DNA from: Centropus unirufus
Lineage: Eukaryota > Chordata > Aves > Cuculiformes > Centropidae
Direction: 5' to 3'
Length of the DNA stretch: 64,000 bases
NCBI GenBank assembly: GCA_013397695.1
Contig: VYZI01000385.1
Location: 333,432-397,431, forward strand
Position 1 is the stretch's first letter. Every line of letters begins with the position of its first letter. The notes under the pieces are model-generated. The model ran no database searches. It worked only from the letters and a program-made list of their open reading frames with translations, and was not told the DNA's origin. The position numbers were made by a program, and so were the translations under genes. This document shows positions 59,805-64,000 of this stretch, piece after piece.

Positions 59805-60360
59805 TGTTGTTTAATCTCAGGAGGGTGATAAGCATCACACAGATACTCAGTCACTCCCCCACCAGAGGGATGGCAGCGAAATAAAAGTGAAAAAGAAAAG
59901 CATGCGATGAAACAAAGATTGTTTAATAGGGAAAGCAAAATACACACATAAGACAAACGAAAAAAGGAATTCAGTCTCTACTTCCCATTGGCAGGCAGGT
60001 GTTCAGCCACCTCCAGGACAGCAGGGCTTGATCAAAAGTTACTTCAGAAGACAAAACTCCTGATGTTTCCCCTTCCTTCTTCTCCCCTCAGCCTCATATA
60101 CTAAGCCTGATGCTATACAGTATTGAATACCCCTTTGGTCAGTTGGGATCAGCTGTCCCAGCTATGTCCCCTCCCAACTTGTGCATCCCCAGCTTGCTGA
60201 CTGGTGGGGCGGTGAGAGGAGCAGGAAAGGCCTTGATGCTGTATAAGCACTGCTCAGCAATAACAAGAATATCCTCGTGTTACACCGTTTCCACCACAAA
60301 ACCAAAACAGCCCCACAGAAGCTCATATATAAAGAAAGGAGCCCAGACAAAACCAAAACA
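59805..60360 (-). mobile_element. Solo LTR of an avian endogenous retrovirus, near-complete
   Basis: On the minus strand the whole length follows a bird LTR I know: an early GGGGCTGTTTTGG block, GCTGAGCAGTGCTTATACAG, GGACAGCTGATCCCAACTGA, a TATA-like region near 60105, GGCTGAACACCTGCCTGCC, and CCTATTAAACAATCTTTGTT as the polyadenylation region near 59920. It finishes in GATTAAACAACA. Inverted TG..CA ends are present (plus strand TGTTG at 59805 and ACA at 60360). AGCAG (59800-59804) and ATCAG (60361-60365) flank it as a possible one-mismatch 5-base target duplication. No internal retroviral genes remain. The family name is not assigned. Confidence 0.85.
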
Positions 60361-61299
60361 ATCAGCCATTCTCTGACTTTCACTGTCTTCCTCTACCGCT
60401 GTTGTCTTCCACTAGGGAGTGGAGCTATTTCAGATAAGACTGCCTGCATCTCCCACAACTTAGCACAGGCATCCTTGATGGGTCTCATGAGGAACTTTGT
60501 ATTATCTTTGACATAGAGTAAAAAATCAACAGGAAGTTACTCCTCATTGTTTTCAAAAACCTTCATTCTCAGGTTTATACCTCCTGTACCTGTGCCCAGC
60601 AAATAGCTTATAATTCTATTTTTCAGCACCTGTTCTTATGACAGGACCATCAGCCTTACTATGGGACTAAGAAGTCCCTCGATTGCTTACTTTTGTCTTC
60701 AGATGCACTTGACGTACCCCTTCAATAATTTCATTCCCAGTGCGCTTTCTATTTGAAGACCTGTATCTATCCTGCACCGTTTCCAGTGCATTACCATACA
60801 TCTGAAAGCAATCCCAAACTATTTCCAATGACTTTTCTTCACAGTACACGCGGCTCAGAATAAGTAACAAAAGCCCACGAACAACATTTATCATTTGAGA
60901 GTGTTTTGGATAGCGTAAAGTTCTTCTCGCAATTTACAAAAAAATACATGAAATACAAATTCGTCAAGTGAAAGGTGCATAAGTGCCACAACAAGCTTAT
61001 TTTTAATAACTTTAATATTTTTGTTTATTATTGACTTGCCGTCACAATATTCTTTTGGAAAGAGGTATAATTCCCACGTTTACAAATGGAAGGGGGGAAA
61101 AAAAGAGAAGCACAAACTGACAACAAAGGACTGGAAGATACCATCCTCATGTTGTGCAACCGGCTGCAACTATTAACACAAGTACAAGCCAGCAATTTAG
61201 TAAATATCAGACAAAATCCACACTGCCAAAAGCCGCTCCCAACCCTCCATATGTTGCAAGGGAAGCCCACATTGCTTTGCACGCTCTCCAAACGCCATC

Positions 61300-61732
61300 C
61301 CGCGAAAGCACCCAGGAGCACCCGGACGGAGCTCACCGCGCTGCCACCGCCAGGAATGACACCGAGCTTAACGAGAAACGAAGCTCGCGGCACAACCTGC
61401 GTACCTGGATCGTCTCCACCATTTCCGTGGTGATCACGTCTCTCTCTATCAGATGCTCCAGCAGCTCTCTCAGGACCAGCTGCTTTGCCAGCGCCACCCG
61501 GTTCTTCTTCAGAGCTTCCTGGTGACATCGCTGCATGCCGCACGCGATCAGCATCCTGCCGGGAGAGCGGACACCGGTGCCAAACTCAACAGCCGCCCCC
61601 ACCCCTCCAAAGCTTCCAGCTCGGGAAGAACACCGTCTCCGCGGGCGGAAAAGGCCGCTGCCGCTCGGCAGGGAAGGGCGCGCTCCCCGCCACCCGAGGG
61701 GCCTGAGGGCGCGGGGGCCTCTCCCCCGCCCC
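61300..61732. promoter_or_regulatory. CASP2: CpG-rich 5' end of CASP2 (CpG island, cut by gap)
   Basis: GC content and CpG density rise sharply from about 61300 and are greatest at 61540-61732, with GCGGGCGG- and GGGCGCG-type Sp1-like runs. This sets it apart from the AT-rich surroundings. It is the usual CpG-island promoter of a ubiquitously expressed gene and surrounds the first recognised CASP2 exon. The true transcription start probably lies in or beside the following gap. Confidence 0.7.
61405..61555 (-). CDS. CASP2: CASP2 coding exon 1 (residues 1-50, first half of CARD)
   Basis: The exon encodes MLIACGMQRCHQEALKKN.. through EMVETIQ and ends at donor CAG|GTACGC in phase 0. The ATG at 61554 has A at -3. 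Two readings of the 5' end are possible. Translation may start here, giving 426 residues, which fits the chicken length. Or CCCGGCAG|GATGCTG may be an acceptor, matching the human boundary within GRRIL-GVCGM, with a further first exon hidden in the assembly gap at 61733-62261. The frame stays open upstream to an ATG at 61602, which I consider unlikely as the start. LAKQLVLRELLEHLIERDVI is the characteristic CARD helix pair that binds RAIDD. Confidence 0.9.
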
Positions 61733-62261
61733 NNNNNNNNNNNNNNNNNNNNNNNNNNNNNNNNNNNNNNNNNNNNNNNNNNNNNNNNNNNNNNNNNNNN
61801 NNNNNNNNNNNNNNNNNNNNNNNNNNNNNNNNNNNNNNNNNNNNNNNNNNNNNNNNNNNNNNNNNNNNNNNNNNNNNNNNNNNNNNNNNNNNNNNNNNNN
61901 NNNNNNNNNNNNNNNNNNNNNNNNNNNNNNNNNNNNNNNNNNNNNNNNNNNNNNNNNNNNNNNNNNNNNNNNNNNNNNNNNNNNNNNNNNNNNNNNNNNN
62001 NNNNNNNNNNNNNNNNNNNNNNNNNNNNNNNNNNNNNNNNNNNNNNNNNNNNNNNNNNNNNNNNNNNNNNNNNNNNNNNNNNNNNNNNNNNNNNNNNNNN
62101 NNNNNNNNNNNNNNNNNNNNNNNNNNNNNNNNNNNNNNNNNNNNNNNNNNNNNNNNNNNNNNNNNNNNNNNNNNNNNNNNNNNNNNNNNNNNNNNNNNNN
62201 NNNNNNNNNNNNNNNNNNNNNNNNNNNNNNNNNNNNNNNNNNNNNNNNNNNNNNNNNNNNN
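61733..62261. other. Assembly gap (529 N)
   Basis: Run of N directly after the GC-richest sequence of the window, a typical dropout of a CpG island. It may hide a first CASP2 exon and core promoter. Open frames drawn across it are meaningless. Confidence 0.99.
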
Positions 62262-62347
62262 TAGCAGTTCTGGAGTTTATTAGTTTTAGAGCTTTTTGTT
62301 ATACATGTTTTATTGACGTATGTTTGAACCGAAATCATCTGAAATGT

Positions 62348-62366
62348 AAAAAAAAAAAAAAAAAAA
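62348..62366. repeat. Poly-A run
   Basis: About 19 consecutive A on the plus strand just right of the gap; no associated retrocopy was recognised. Confidence 0.8.
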
Positions 62367-62411
62367 GGCTCAATTAACCTTCTGTAATTAAAAGGGAGTA
62401 GAACCGTGTGA

Positions 62412-62780
62412 TCATAGAAGCGCTCGGTTGGAAAAGACCTTTGAGATGGTCGCATCCAGCTGCAACCTGTCCACCACTAAACCAGATCCCTGAGGCACCT
62501 CGTATCCCCATCTTCTAAACTCCTGGGATGGGGACTCCACCACCTCCCTGGGCAGCCCCTGCCAGTGCCTGAGAACCCTTTAAGTGAAGATTTTTTTTCC
62601 TAAAATCTCATCTGAACCTCCCCTGGTGCAACGTGATGCCATTTCCTCTCATCCTATGGCTGGTTACTTGGGAGAAGAGACCAGCACCTGCCTCATAGCA
62701 ACCTCCTTTCAGGCAGGTGTAGGGAGCTGTAAGGTCACCCCTCAGCCTCCTCCAGCCTAAACTGCTCCAGTTCTACCAAG
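62412..62780 (-). mobile_element. CR1 LINE 3' fragment
   Basis: The plus strand opens ATCATAGAAGCGCTCGGTTG and follows antisense CR1 through GGAAAAGACC, GGGACTCCACCACCTCCCTG, CATCTGAACCTCCCCTGGTG and CACCCCTCAGCCTCCTCCAG. It is truncated near 62780. Confidence 0.9.
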
Positions 62781-63329
62781 AAGAAAGGGAGCACACAAGG
62801 CACACACTGTACACATGACTATGAGCGCAAAAGTGTGGAAGCATGCTTTTAGCAGAAGCAAATTTACAGCTCTCATCAGGTAGAGCTTCAGATAGGTATT
62901 TTGGGGGGCACAGGAATTTCACATGCAAAACTTACCACAAGTTCAAAGGCCTGAATGACCCTTACAGATGCTGAACGCAAAACCCTAGTAGTCATAGCTG
63001 GCAATTTTTTTTGTCTTTGCATTGATAGTTTTTGTCTGTGCTGGTTAACTCAATTTCTTCCTGACTCTGGCAATTTACTCCATTCAGAAAAGTCCTGGGA
63101 TGCCTAGCTTAGACTCTTAAATCTCTGCTCATGAGTGGTACACCTGCTTTTTATTGTGTTTTTTCTTTTGTGTTGGCTGATGCAGGACAAAAATGAAGTA
63201 ATTAGCTTTAAACAAATCGCATTGCTCCTATCAGCAAATTTGTGTCTCATAATATTTTTATGATAGAGATATCACAGCTGCCTCACCATTAATGATACTA
63301 AAGTGATTCAGCTGTAGAGATAGGCATGG
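62781..63329. other. Upstream flank of CASP2 without recognised features
   Basis: Moderately AT-rich sequence between two CR1 copies. No exon or RNA gene is evident. Confidence 0.5.
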
Positions 63330-63760
63330 AAGAGTTTAGAGAGAAAGATGTGTGAGGAGTGACTGAAGTCACTTGGTCTATTCTGCCTGGAGGAGACTGT
63401 GGGGAGACCTCATTGTAGTTTACTGCTTCCTCGGAAGGAAAGGAGGAACTGGCCTTGACCTCTTCTCTCTGGTGACCAACGATGGGACCTGAGGGAATGA
63501 CAGGAAGATGTGCAAAGGGGCATTTAGGGTTGGATATTAGGAAGAGGTTCTTCACCCAGAGGGCTGCAGAGCACTGGAACAGGCTGTCCAGGAAAGCGAA
63601 GCAGTAATGGAGCTAAGCCTGACAATATTCAAGAAGCATTCGTACAACACCCTCAGACACATGGTGTGAATGCTGGGGTTGTCCTGTGCAGGGATAGGAG
63701 TTGGAGTCATTGGTCTTCGTGGGTCCCTTCCAAGTCAGGACATTCTATGATTCTGTTTCT
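63330..63760 (+). mobile_element. CR1 LINE 3' fragment, same subfamily as 13805-14706
   Basis: In sense orientation, from GTTTAGAGAGAAAGATGTG through GGAGGAGACTGTGGGGAGAC and TTAGGAAGAGGTTCTTCACC to the terminal CATTCTATGATTCTGTTTCT near 63740-63760. It shares long identical blocks with the 3' half of the copy at 14280-14706, including the unusual CTTCTCTCTGGTGACCAA block, and so belongs to the same subfamily. Confidence 0.9.
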
Positions 63761-64000
63761 ATGACCTTTTTTCTCAGCCAAGATTAGCAAATAAGCAGAA
63801 TGCAAGTAAAAACATGGCTTTATAGAATGTTTATTTTCGAAGGAAAAACTAATGATTGCCACCAGGTGTTTTTTAACACAGTCCTGTTTATTTATAAACA
63901 ACCTAACAGGGCTTCTTTTTTTCTTTGAAGTGTAAAGAATCGAACAATAAGAAATAATTTATTTTCTTCTAGCCTATGGTTTGATAGTTTCTCATATGAA
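63761..64000. other. Right edge, no recognised feature
   Basis: AT-rich sequence with short T runs and nothing that I can identify. Confidence 0.5.

Larger units (their letters stand above)
56161..61404 (-). other. CASP2 intron 1
   Basis: A 5.2-kb intron with a CR1 3' end at 56534-56610 and a solo LTR at 59805-60360. The rest (56.6-59.8 and 60.4-61.4 kb) holds only short chance open frames and A/T runs. Confidence 0.6.
45387..61555 (-). other. CASP2: CASP2 gene span (all recognised coding exons; 5' end runs into an assembly gap)
   Basis: CASP2 encodes caspase-2, the CARD-containing initiator cysteine protease activated on the PIDDosome through RAIDD. It acts in DNA-damage and centrosome-stress cell death and p53 control. 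Ten minus-strand coding exons (45726-45860, 46466-46575, 46667-46816, 50200-50290, 50715-50843, 51604-51780, 53219-53313, 54739-54814, 55993-56160, 61405-61554) join in phase to 426 codons plus stop, close to the length I recall for chicken caspase-2. Order: CARD (about 7-95), linker, large subunit with His250 and Cys293 in QACRG, acidic linker, small subunit. Residue numbers are 27 below human throughout the parts I can align, so the homology is gap-free. The frame is intact. Confidence 0.96.

Noticed and set aside
61453..62455. Long open frames of about 280 codons across the gap
   Set aside because: Their length comes from the run of N at 61733-62261; the real parts are short and show no protein similarity.
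1..64000. CRISPR arrays, bacterial operons, phage-like or toxin genes
   Set aside because: No regularly spaced repeats or dense bacterial-type coding; the window is plainly vertebrate nuclear DNA.

Overview
This is a stretch of an avian nuclear genome. The evidence is multi-exon genes with GT-AG introns, about ten CR1 LINE copies ending in the bird-type octamer related to ATTCTATGA, and two long terminal repeats of kinds I know from bird genomes. The gene order CASP2 then CLCN1, both in the same direction, is the conserved amniote order (human 7q34). The LTR and CR1 subfamilies look like those of non-galliform birds, but that is only an impression.

Both genes lie on the minus strand, so the window reads biologically from right to left. 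61.4-62.3 kb: CpG-rich 5' end of CASP2, cut by a 529-base assembly gap. 45.4-61.55 kb: the complete recognisable CASP2 coding sequence in ten coding exons that join in phase to 426 codons (CARD, catalytic His250 and Cys293 in QACRG, small subunit). 38.06-45.4 kb: intergenic, with two CR1 copies, one probably nested in an older LTR-like repeat. 2.18-38.05 kb: the first seven coding exons of CLCN1, the muscle chloride channel ClC-1. They encode the N-terminus and the first membrane helices, including the GSGIP motif and the gating glutamate of GKEGP. The remaining exons lie beyond the left edge. CLCN1 intron 1 is 27.4 kb and holds most of the repeats.

1-1.96 kb, inside CLCN1 intron 7, is a decayed hAT-family DNA transposon on the minus strand. 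It has a recognisable 5' terminal repeat, a BED zinc finger and pieces of transposase down to the C-terminal dimerisation segment, where the window ends. 62.3-64 kb, upstream of CASP2, holds two further CR1 copies.

The two genes are neighbours but act separately: caspase-2 in stress-induced cell death, ClC-1 in resting chloride conductance of skeletal muscle. I found no bacterial-type system, CRISPR array, tRNA or rRNA, and no convincing new biological system. The most interesting observations are residue changes in caspase-2 at the second linker cleavage site and at the dimer-interface cysteine, a GC-AG intron in CLCN1, a 21-bp palindrome just upstream of the CLCN1 start, and the hAT fossil with a TCTAGA-type flank.
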